Made by a program: the position numbers and the translations under genes. This document shows positions 1 to 4,634 of a stretch of 5,671 nt of DNA, in pieces. Under the pieces are notes generated by a model. It did no database searches. It saw nothing but the letters and a program-made list of their open reading frames with translations, and was not told the origin of the DNA. Every line of letters begins with the position of its first letter. Position 1 is the stretch's first letter. Source of the stretch: Reyranella sp. (GTDB lineage: Bacteria > Pseudomonadota > Alphaproteobacteria > Reyranellales > Reyranellaceae); the NCBI GenBank assembly GCA_016780605.1, contig JADHLS010000408.1:1-5671 (forward strand), given 5' to 3'.

Positions 1-2
1 TC

Positions 3-506
3 GAGGAGAGCTATCGCTGCGTCCTCGATACGCTCGACCGCCATGTGCGCAAGATCCCATTCCTGTTCGGCTCGCGCCCGTCACTGGCCGACTTCGGCCT
101 GTTCGGCCAATTGCAGATCCTCTCGGTCGATCCCACGCCCATGGCCGAGATGCGCGAGCGCGCGACTGACGTCTATTGCTGGCTGCTGCGGCTCGACGAC
201 GCCTCCGGAGTCGAGGGCGAGTGGCTCGATCCGGCCGCGCCCCTGCCGGACACGCTGAAGGCGCTGCTCAGGCACTGCGGCGAGACTTACCTGCCGTTCC
301 TCGCCGCCAACACAAAGGCGCTGCAGGAGGGCAGGAAGGAAGTATCGCTCGACATCCTGGGGCGGCCTTACGAGCAGGCACCGTTCCGCTACCAGGCCAA
401 GTGCCACGACGCCTTGCGCAAGAAGCTCGCCGCGTTGGCGGGCGAGGTGCGTCGCCGCCTCGATCCGCTGCTCGAGGAAGCAGACTGCCTCCAGCACCTG
501 GTGTGA
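3..506 (+). CDS. Glutathione S-transferase-like protein, C-terminal part (5' end outside window)
   Basis: The frame is open from the left edge to TGA at 504-506, giving 167 residues without a start, so the gene begins upstream. Near fragment residues 19-37 the sequence PFLFGSRPSLADFGLFGQL carries the S-x-x-D N-capping box (SLAD, residues 27-30) that is the hallmark of the all-helical GST C-terminal domain. A later stretch, APFRYQAKCHDALRKKL, resembles the 'YQ-K-C--LR' pattern seen in a subset of proteobacterial GST-like proteins. The N-terminal thioredoxin-like domain, which would carry the glutathione-binding residues, is not in the window, so catalytic competence cannot be judged. Family members conjugate glutathione to electrophiles or act in related thiol chemistry; the substrate is unknown. 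The HAD gene follows 14 bases after the stop, which suggests an operon. A GTG at 47 or ATG at 43 should not be taken as the start, because recognisable GST sequence continues to the edge. Confidence 0.85.
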   Translation, partial: EESYRCVLDTLDRHVRKIPFLFGSRPSLADFGLFGQLQILSVDPTPMAEMRERATDVYCWLLRLDDASGVEGEWLDPAAPLPDTLKALLRHCGETYLPFLAANTKALQEGRKEVSLDILGRPYEQAPFRYQAKCHDALRKKLAALAGEVRRRLDPLLEEADCLQHLV

Positions 507-520
507 CAGCACGCCGGAAC

Positions 521-1207
521 ATGCGTTACCAGGCCGTCCTGTTCGACGTCGGCGGACCGCTCGACATGGAGTTCGCCTGGGAGATCGCGGTCGACGGCGC
601 TATTGCGTCGGCCTGCGGGCTGGAGGGAATCCGGGTCGACCAAGCAGCGATCGAGGAGGCGTCCGAGGCCGCAGTCGCCGCCTTCGCCCCCGACGCCTAT
701 CGCCACATGATCGAGACGCTGTGCGGCGGCGACCCGGCCACGACCGAGCGCATCCGCCAGCGCGTGCGGGCCATGGTCGGCAACCTCGATGTCTTCCAGT
801 TGCGGCCCGAGATCGACAGCCTGCTGCGTCGCCTCAGCGAGCGCGGCCTTCGGCTCGGCATCGTCGCCAACCAGCCGCAGGCCGCGGCTGAGCGGCTGGC
901 GCGCGCCGGCATCGGCGATCTGTTCGAGCATCACGGCTTGAATGGCCTCACCGGCATCAGCAAGCCCGATCCGCGCGCCTTCGCAGCGGCGGCCGAGGCG
1001 CTGGGCGTGCCCGCCCGCGCCTGCATCATGGTCGGTGATCGCATCGACAACGACATCGCGCCGGCCAAGGCGCTGGGCATGGCCGCGATCCTGTTCCGCG
1101 GCGGCCGGCACCGCCGCCAGCGTCCGCGCTCGCCGGCCGAGGAGCCGGACGCCGTCGTGAGCGACGTGCGCGAACTGGAGGAAGCGATCGCGGTCTTGCT
1201 AGAGTGA
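521..1207 (+). CDS. HAD-superfamily hydrolase-like protein with altered motifs I and II
   Basis: This is a 228-residue protein, the usual length for a subfamily I HAD hydrolase. Motif I is at residues 6-15 (VLFDVGGPLD) with nucleophile Asp9. The second motif I aspartate, which is the general acid in HAD phosphatases, is Gly11 here. Motif II (LGIVANQ, 112-118) has Ala116 where Ser or Thr is usual. Motif III Lys148 (SKPDP) and motif IV (GDRIDND, 172-178, with Asp173 and Asp178) are intact. Residues about 16-90 form the expected helical cap region. The fold assignment is firm. Simple phosphatase activity is doubtful because loss of the +2 aspartate is known in HAD enzymes with other chemistry, such as haloacid dehalogenase and phosphonatase. 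I chose ATG 521 because it puts motif I right at the N terminus, as is typical, although its ribosome site is weak (GGAA, 516-519). An in-frame GTG at 503 overlaps the upstream stop and would add six residues. Either start fits translational coupling to the GST-like gene. Confidence 0.88.
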   Translation: MRYQAVLFDVGGPLDMEFAWEIAVDGAIASACGLEGIRVDQAAIEEASEAAVAAFAPDAYRHMIETLCGGDPATTERIRQRVRAMVGNLDVFQLRPEIDSLLRRLSERGLRLGIVANQPQAAAERLARAGIGDLFEHHGLNGLTGISKPDPRAFAAAAEALGVPARACIMVGDRIDNDIAPAKALGMAAILFRGGRHRRQRPRSPAEEPDAVVSDVRELEEAIAVLLE

Positions 1208-1211
1208 GCCC

Positions 1212-1219
1212 AGGAGGAG
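1212..1219 (+). promoter_or_regulatory. Strong ribosome binding site of the cupin gene
   Basis: AGGAGGAG lies six bases before the ATG at 1226, in the short gap after the HAD stop. It fixes the cupin start and implies efficient independent translation within the operon, unlike the HAD gene, whose ribosome site is weak. Confidence 0.75.
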
Positions 1220-1225
1220 CATTCA

Positions 1226-1711
1226 ATGAGCAAGCATGTGCCCGACACCGCGGCCGCCAACGCCGCACTTGCCACCGGCCGCGAGGCCTCGCGCAAGGAT
1301 CACCTGCCGTACGAGGTCCGCCATCTCGACGAGATGGAATGGGAGACCATCCGCTGGCCGGGCGAGACCGGCAAGATGCTGTTCCATCCCACGCCGGAGC
1401 GCCCGACTGCGCCCAATGCTGGTGTCCTGCGCATCGCGCCGGGCGGCTGGCATCCCGAGCACTATCACGGCTTCGCGCAGCTCTGGTACATCCTGAAGGG
1501 CGAGTTCACGATCGACGGCAAGCGCTGCCCGGCGGGCACGATGCTGTTCCATCCCGACCCGCACTTCGAGGGCGAGCTGCACACCGAGACCGGCGGCGAC
1601 ATCCTGATCGTTCAGTATCCCGGCCCGACGACCGGGGAGCGCCCGATCTACGACGGCCGCTTCAACAAGAAGGAACGCATCGACGTTGCCCAGGAGCGCG
1701 TCGACCTCTGA
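1226..1711 (+). CDS. Single-domain cupin protein
   Basis: This 161-residue protein has one cupin barrel. Cupin motif 1 spans residues 73-92: Gly73, five residues, His79-Tyr-His81, three residues, Gln85, six residues, Gly92. The spacing is that of the canonical G-x5-HxH-x3-E-x6-G motif, but the metal-binding Glu is replaced by Gln85. Motif 2 begins at Gly98 and includes Pro102-Ala-Gly104, with His109 or His113 as the likely last metal ligand. The barrel is preceded by about 60 residues and followed by about 30. Cupins of this size include dioxygenases, isomerases and sugar or small-ligand binding proteins, and nothing here picks one. The start is well supported: AGGAGGAG at 1212-1219 lies six bases before ATG. 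The gene is 18 bases after the HAD gene and is probably the last in that operon. Cytoplasmic location is likely, as no signal peptide or membrane segment is seen. Confidence 0.85.
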   Translation: MSKHVPDTAAANAALATGREASRKDHLPYEVRHLDEMEWETIRWPGETGKMLFHPTPERPTAPNAGVLRIAPGGWHPEHYHGFAQLWYILKGEFTIDGKRCPAGTMLFHPDPHFEGELHTETGGDILIVQYPGPTTGERPIYDGRFNKKERIDVAQERVDL

Positions 1712-1791
1712 TCGCCGAGGAAAAGGACCCTGCCGTCCGCCGACGGGTGCAGGAAGCCCTGACGGTTTCGGCCATGATGGGACGAGATTGA
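1708..1791 (+). other. Short codon-biased tail after the cupin gene, possible gene remnant or tiny ORF
   Basis: Directly after the cupin stop, the frame one base behind reads 27 codons to TGA at 1789-1791, including EEKDPAVRRRVQEALTVSA. The composition is protein-like (charged helix, no low complexity) and about two thirds of the codons end in G or C. No ATG, GTG or TTG opens it after the cupin stop; the only candidates are CTG at 1708 or a frame that runs back through the cupin gene out of register. It could be the 3' end of a decayed gene, a C-terminal extension lost from the cupin by a frameshift, or chance. I do not recognise the peptide. Confidence 0.22.
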
Positions 1792-1799
1792 GTCATGGT

Positions 1800-1877
1800 A
1801 GCGCAGCGCGGACCGCGGGCGTCTCGCCCGCCTCATGAATCATGAGCGGGCGGGACGCCCGCGGTCTGCGCTGCGCT
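1800..1877. repeat. 78-base near-perfect palindrome (REP/MITE-like element, possible terminator)
   Basis: Bases 1800-1838 are complementary to 1840-1877 with a single bulged C at 1831. The only other departures are two G:U-type pairs (1810/1867 and 1824/1853). The centre is CTCATGA-A-TCATGAG. As RNA this would form a GC-rich stem of about 38 pairs from either strand. The arm containing GACGCCCGCGG resembles the palindromic interspersed repeats found in many GC-rich bacterial genomes, whose translations give peptides such as AGETPAV. That resemblance is from memory, not from a search. It starts 88 bases after the cupin stop and may end transcription of that operon, though no T-run follows on either strand. 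No target-site duplication is evident. Confidence 0.8.
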
Positions 1878-1983
1878 GAAGACATGCATGACAGCACCGC
1901 TGGCAGCGGGGCTAACCGGAAGGCCGCGCTGGCCCCCTGTACGGTGCGAAAAAACTCATGAAAACGAAACTGGCTGCGCAACA

Positions 1984-1998
1984 TTAGTTATTGACTAA
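1984..1998. promoter_or_regulatory. Operator-like inverted repeat overlapping a -35 box
   Basis: TTAGTtattgACTAA has 5-base arms around a 5-base centre in an AT-rich patch of an otherwise GC-rich window. Its right half overlaps the -35 hexamer at 1991-1996. Small inverted repeats of this shape are typical sites for dimeric repressors such as the MarR or GntR families, but no regulator gene is in the window and the match could be accidental. Confidence 0.3.
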
Positions 1999-2019
1999 AT
2001 AGAATACGTTGGTTATGAT
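1991..2019 (+). promoter_or_regulatory. Near-consensus sigma-70 promoter with no gene downstream
   Basis: TTGACT (1991-1996) and TATGAT (2014-2019) each match five of six consensus bases and are separated by exactly 17 bases. The upstream stretch 1949-1966 is A-rich and could act as an UP element. Transcription would start near 2026. No plus-strand gene follows: the next gene is the amidohydrolase on the minus strand, ending at 2276. The product would therefore be a small RNA or an antisense transcript. Confidence 0.5.
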
Positions 2020-2025
2020 GCGTTT

Positions 2026-2250
2026 GCCGCCGCACTTTCAGGCGTCTGCTCTATGCATCGTTAATCCGAGACCGCCGCGCTGGCCTGGTGGCGCCAGGCC
2101 GACGATAGGAGCGCGCCTTCGGTGTGACTGGCGAACAGCGGCCGACCCCCCAATCCGTAGGGGCTGCACCCGGCCGCAATCGCAAGTCAGTCGGGCGGAA
2201 ATGCCGGAAATGCCCGGAAATTCCCCGCATCACTGACGGCAGTGCTGGCA
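2026..2250 (+). ncRNA. Candidate small RNA, family not recognised
   Basis: The region starts where the promoter at 1991-2019 would initiate and holds two strong stem-loops. The first is 2082-2088 with 2094-2100 (GGCCTGG/CCAGGCC, 5-base loop). The second is a two-part stem with outer arms 2138-2144 and 2171-2177 (GCGGCCG/CGGCCGC) and inner arms 2148-2151 and 2160-2163. A small hairpin, CACTG-ACGG-CAGTG, lies at 2231-2244. I see no T-rich intrinsic terminator, so the 3' end is a guess. It does not match tRNA, SRP RNA, RNase P RNA or tmRNA by eye. The weak open frames here lack a ribosome site and codon bias. The evidence is promoter plus structure only. Confidence 0.3.
2196..2224. repeat. Three-copy tandem repeat of about 10 bases
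   Basis: CGGAAATGCC (2196-2205), GGAAATGCC (2206-2214) and CGGAAATTCC (2215-2224) follow one another without spacers. The third copy contains GGAAATTCC, which is close to a palindrome. Three adjacent copies could be a protein-binding site or simple slippage. They lie about 50 bases beyond the amidohydrolase stop. Confidence 0.6.
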
Positions 2251-2275
2251 CCTCGGGTGTTGGTCGCGGTTGCTG

Positions 2276-3790
2276 CTAATGCGCGTGGTGGCTGGCACCG
2301 AAGCGATGGATATGCAGCGGCGCCTTGGCGAGGCCGGGACAGAAGGCGCCGACCACCTTCTCCAGCCGCTGGTAGAGATTCTTGGCCGGCGCCGTGATCT
2401 TCTCGCGCCGCACGCGTGACGCCTCGGCCTTGGCGGCGAGGCTGGCAAGATCGACGGTGAGCAGCTTGCGGTCCTGCACGACCATGCGGCCGCCGATCAT
2501 GACCGAGTGCACCGCTGTGCCGTCCTCGGTGTGGACCAGGGCATTCACTGGATCGTTGGTCGGGATCCAGTTGATGTGGTGCAGGTCGAGGAAGACGATG
2601 TCGGCCTTGTAGCCCGGTGCAATGCGGCCGATCTCCTTGTGCAGGCCGAGCGCCCGCGCGCTGCCTTCGGTCGCGGCGCGCAAGGCCTCCTGGGTGGTGA
2701 CCCAGCGCTCGTGGTCGGGGCCCTGGACCTTGGAGGCGAACGAGGAAAGCCGCATCGCCTCGTACATGTTCTGATTGTCCGAGCAGCTCGCGCCATCGGT
2801 GCCGATGCCGACATTGATGTCGGCCGACAGCATGCCGCGCATATCGGCAAGGCCGTTGCCCAGCCGCATGTTGGAGCCGGGATTGTGCGCCACCGAGGCG
2901 CCGCGGTTGCCCAGGCGCTTCATGTCCTCGTTGTCCAGCCAGACGCCGTGGGCGACGGTGAACTTCTCGTTGATCAGGCCGAGGTCGTCCATGTGGGCGG
3001 CGAGCGACTTGCCGTAGCGCTGGTAGCCCGCCACGACCTGGACCTTGGATTCGGCGACGTGGCTGTGGATGCCGACGTCGTATTCGCGCGCGAGGTTGCG
3101 ACAGGCGACCAGGAAGTCGTCGGTGCAATGGTGAGGAATGGTCGGCGCCACGGCGAGCGCGACATGCTCGAACGGCCACTTCTGTAGCGCCTTGTTCATT
3201 TGCTTGGTGGTGGCCTTCCACGGCGCGTAGCGGAAGCTCTCGACCTCCTTCTGCAGCGACGGCGACAGCCGCTCCATCAGGCCGGGGATGGCATCGAAGA
3301 AGGTGATGTCGGCCACCATCGGTGCCAGCACGGCGCGCATGCCGACCTCCTCGTAGGCGCGGGCGATGGCGGAGAGGCCGTCGACCGACGGCAGGGGGAA
3401 TTCGGCGGCAAGGTCGTAGGCCGCGGTGCAGCCCTTCAGCACCATCTCCGACGCGCCGATCATGGCCGACAGGTACTTGTCCTCGAGCGTGCGGCCACCG
3501 TTCACCCACGAGCTCGCCGTCAGCAGCAGCTCGAGCGACCAAAGATCGCCCATGCCCTTGCCGAGATTGCCGGGGCTGTGGGTGTGGGCGTTGATCAGGC
3601 CGGGATGCATCAGCCGGTGCTTGGCGTCGATCACCGTGGCGCCGGCGGGCGCGGCGAGTCCCGGCCGGCCGATCTCGGCGATGGTGTCGCCCTTGATCAG
3701 GATGTCGGCGGGTTGGGCGGACCGCTTGGCGATGTCCAAGAGCTTGCCGCCGCGGATGATGGTGTAGGGGTGCTTGGTCTTGCTGGCCAT
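2276..3790 (-). CDS. Amidohydrolase of the deaminase/chlorohydrolase (SsnA/TrzA-like) subgroup
   Basis: This is a 504-residue metal-dependent hydrolase. A short beta-sandwich segment (about 9-62) precedes the TIM barrel. The predicted metal and catalytic residues are all present: His69 and His71 in NAHTH, His244 with Glu247 in HSHVAES, His281 in AHGVW, and Asp332 in GTDGAS. The stretches HNPGSNMRLG (302-311) and DNQNMYEAMRL (338-348) match the pattern seen in methylthioadenosine/S-adenosylhomocysteine deaminases and atrazine chlorohydrolase relatives. GRIAPGYKADIVFLD (388-402) returns the chain to the sandwich domain. Family members hydrolyse C-N or C-Cl bonds, often on purines, triazines or ureido compounds; the substrate here is not determinable. 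About 50 C-terminal residues (from about 450) extend beyond the usual end and finish in a His-rich tail. I start at 3790, where MASKTKHPYTIIRGG opens the domain. In-frame ATGs at 3811 and 3832 would add 7 or 14 residues, and none of the three has a good ribosome site. Divergent from the GFA gene. Confidence 0.88.
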   Translation of the reverse strand: MASKTKHPYTIIRGGKLLDIAKRSAQPADILIKGDTIAEIGRPGLAAPAGATVIDAKHRLMHPGLINAHTHSPGNLGKGMGDLWSLELLLTASSWVNGGRTLEDKYLSAMIGASEMVLKGCTAAYDLAAEFPLPSVDGLSAIARAYEEVGMRAVLAPMVADITFFDAIPGLMERLSPSLQKEVESFRYAPWKATTKQMNKALQKWPFEHVALAVAPTIPHHCTDDFLVACRNLAREYDVGIHSHVAESKVQVVAGYQRYGKSLAAHMDDLGLINEKFTVAHGVWLDNEDMKRLGNRGASVAHNPGSNMRLGNGLADMRGMLSADINVGIGTDGASCSDNQNMYEAMRLSSFASKVQGPDHERWVTTQEALRAATEGSARALGLHKEIGRIAPGYKADIVFLDLHHINWIPTNDPVNALVHTEDGTAVHSVMIGGRMVVQDRKLLTVDLASLAAKAEASRVRREKITAPAKNLYQRLEKVVGAFCPGLAKAPLHIHRFGASHHAH

Positions 3791-3817
3791 GGCCGATAGT
3801 CTCGCAGACATCGTGCC

Positions 3818-3825
3818 AGAGGAGA
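3818..3825 (+). promoter_or_regulatory. Ribosome binding site that fixes the GFA gene start
   Basis: AGAGGAGA precedes ATG 3831, with GGAG at 3821-3824 six bases upstream of the start codon. This argues against an upstream in-frame start at 3774, which would place nearly 20 unrelated residues before the conserved GGCYCG motif. Confidence 0.7.
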
Positions 3826-3830
3826 ACGCC

Positions 3831-4235
3831 ATGAAGTTCGAAGGCGGATGCTATTGCGGCAAGGTGCGCTACGCGGCCGAAGGCGAGCCGATGCTGAAGG
3901 CGCAGTGCCACTGCCGTGAATGCCAGTACATCACGGGCGGCGCGCCCAACATGTTCATGATCGTGAAGCCCGAGGAGTTCAAATACACCAAGGGCACGCC
4001 GAAGCAGTTCACCAGGAGCGACCTCGAGAAGCCGGTGACGCGCGAGTTCTGCCCCGATTGCGGCACGCACCTGGTAACCCGGCCGCAGCGCCCGGTCGCG
4101 GTGGTGAAGGTGGGCACGCTCGACGATCCCAAGCTGTTCGGCGGTCCGAAGATGGCGATCTACACGATCGACAAGCAGCCGTTCCACCAGATCCCCGACG
4201 GGATCCCGACCTTCGAACGGCTGCCGCAGCGCTGA
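3831..4235 (+). CDS. GFA-domain (glutathione-dependent formaldehyde-activating-like) zinc protein
   Basis: This 134-residue protein has all the cysteine motifs of the GFA fold in order. GGCYCGKVRY supplies Cys7 and Cys9, CHCRECQ (26-32) supplies Cys26, Cys28 and Cys31, and CPDCG (74-78) supplies Cys74 and Cys77. These bind two zinc ions in the family prototype. The length is normal for the family. The name comes from a Paracoccus protein proposed to speed glutathione-formaldehyde adduct formation. Most family members have no proven activity, so the safest call is zinc-binding GFA-domain protein. Its start lies 40 bases from that of the divergent amidohydrolase, so the two promoters must overlap or lie inside each other's coding sequence. 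No signal peptide is seen; cytoplasmic. A terminator hairpin follows the stop by about 25 bases. Confidence 0.9.
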   Translation: MKFEGGCYCGKVRYAAEGEPMLKAQCHCRECQYITGGAPNMFMIVKPEEFKYTKGTPKQFTRSDLEKPVTREFCPDCGTHLVTRPQRPVAVVKVGTLDDPKLFGGPKMAIYTIDKQPFHQIPDGIPTFERLPQR

Positions 4236-4249
4236 AACCAAAACCGCTG

Positions 4250-4279
4250 AAAAGCAAAACCCCCGGACAAGCCGGGGGT
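4250..4279 (-). terminator. Intrinsic terminator of rpsU, facing the end of the GFA gene
   Basis: CCCCCGG (4260-4266) pairs with CCGGGGG (4272-4278) around a 5-base loop, with one more A:T pair outside. Read on the minus strand, the stem is followed by TTTTGCTTTTC, a good U-tract, 25 bases after the rpsU stop. On the plus strand no T-run follows, so it is a strong terminator for rpsU and at most a partial one for the GFA gene. The two convergent genes share it. Confidence 0.8.
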
Positions 4280-4303
4280 CGTGTTCGGTGGAGAGGGTGA
4301 GGG

Positions 4304-4507
4304 CTAGTAGCCCTCGCGCTCCATGCGCTTGCGCATCAGCTTGCGGGTCCGGCGGATCGCTTCGGCGCGCTCGCGGGCGCGGCGCTCGGAGGGCTTCTCG
4401 TAGTTGCGGCGGAGCTTCATCTCTCTGAAGATCCCTTCGCGCTGCATCTTCTTCTTCAGAACGCGCAGCGCCTGATCGACGTTGTTTTCACGAACGAGAA
4501 CCTGCAC
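4304..4507 (-). CDS. rpsU: 30S ribosomal protein bS21
   Basis: From GTG at 4507 the product is 67 residues, starting [19 protein letters not shown], as alphaproteobacterial bS21 proteins do. The Lys/Arg-rich helical body includes [20 protein letters not shown] and a basic tail ending MEREGY. bS21 joins the small subunit late and aids pairing of the 16S 3' end with the Shine-Dalgarno sequence. I prefer GTG 4507 because GGAAGGAAG (4516-4524) sits eight bases before it and because the protein then matches family length. In-frame ATGs at 4531 and 4564 would add 8 or 19 residues unlike the family and have no ribosome site. The gene is divergent from the COQ9-family gene and ends at a clear terminator. 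Confidence 0.95.
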   Translation of the reverse strand: MQVLVRENNVDQALRVLKKKMQREGIFREMKLRRNYEKPSERRARERAEAIRRTRKLMRKRMEREGY

Positions 4508-4515
4508 TTCGATCG

Positions 4516-4524
4516 CTTCCTTCC
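4516..4524 (-). promoter_or_regulatory. Ribosome binding site deciding the GTG start of rpsU
   Basis: On the minus strand GGAAGGAAG lies eight bases upstream of GTG 4507. If translation began at the ATG at 4531, this site would be inside the coding sequence. Its position is the main sequence evidence for the shorter, family-standard protein. Confidence 0.65.
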
Positions 4525-4541
4525 AATGCATGGTGGGGGCG

Positions 4542-4559
4542 CCCGGAAACGGCTCCGGG
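4542..4559 (-). promoter_or_regulatory. Hairpin in the rpsU leader
   Basis: CCCGGA (4542-4547) pairs with TCCGGG (4554-4559) around a 6-base loop. It lies about 35 bases upstream of the rpsU GTG and would be at the very 5' end of the mRNA if transcription starts near 4557. Autoregulation through a leader structure is common for ribosomal protein genes, but no bS21 binding element is known to me that this would match. Confidence 0.3.
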
Positions 4560-4563
4560 GGCA

Positions 4564-4593
4564 ATTAGGAGGCGGCGGTGGTATCACAGGCAA
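4564..4593 (-). promoter_or_regulatory. Possible rpsU promoter
   Basis: On the minus strand TTGCCT (4588-4593) and CCTAAT (4564-4569) are each four of six consensus, separated by 18 bases. The predicted start is near 4557, giving a leader of about 50 bases. It is the best pair I can see between rpsU and the COQ9-family gene, but is only moderate for a gene expected to be highly expressed. Confidence 0.3.
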
Positions 4594-4599
4594 AGACCC

Positions 4600-4627
4600 T
4601 TGGGAAGCCCGGGAAACCCCCTATATT
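4600..4627 (+). promoter_or_regulatory. Possible promoter for a leaderless COQ9-family transcript
   Basis: TTGGGA (4600-4605) and TATATT (4622-4627) are separated by 16 bases. Transcription would start at about 4634-4635, exactly at the ATG at 4635. The TATATT is one of few AT-rich hexamers nearby. This supports leaderless initiation but does not prove it. Confidence 0.4.
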
Positions 4628-4634
4628 TCCCGTG

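Noticed and set aside
389..1111. 240-codon minus-strand open frame antisense to the HAD gene
   Set aside because: It runs through two genes with clear family motifs on the other strand and shows no recognisable domain.
1800..1877. Palindrome considered as a standard intrinsic terminator of the cupin operon
   Set aside because: No T-run follows on either strand and the stem is far longer than usual, so it is listed as a repeat with termination only as a possible side role.
1897..1909. Small hairpin CCGCT-GGC-AGCGG between the palindrome and the AT-rich patch
   Set aside because: Five pairs in GC-rich DNA are expected by chance and no nearby element depends on it.
1793..1984. 63-codon minus-strand open frame beginning MLRSQFRFHEFF
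   Set aside because: No ribosome site, little codon bias, and its second half is just the translated palindrome.
2196..2224. Tandem repeats considered as a CRISPR fragment
   Set aside because: The units are about 10 bases and directly adjacent with no spacers, and no cas gene is present.
2009..2236. 75-codon plus-strand open frame in the intergenic region
   Set aside because: Its TTG start lies upstream of the predicted transcription start, within the promoter, and the Pro/Arg-rich product resembles nothing; a non-coding reading fits better.
2032..2245. GCACT (2032-2036) pairing with AGTGC (2241-2245) as a closing stem of the candidate RNA
   Set aside because: Only five contiguous pairs across more than 200 bases, with mismatches beyond them; not strong enough to define the ends of the RNA.
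2507..3187. 226-codon plus-strand open frame antisense to the amidohydrolase
   Set aside because: It is a shadow of the codon bias of the real gene, with low-complexity Val/Gly/Ala/Asp composition and no ribosome site.
2187..4241. 684-codon open frame on the minus strand across the amidohydrolase and GFA genes
   Set aside because: It is out of frame with a gene whose active-site motifs are all intact, has an Arg/Gly/Ala-rich composition typical of a shifted GC-rich frame, and covers the well-supported GFA gene on the other strand.
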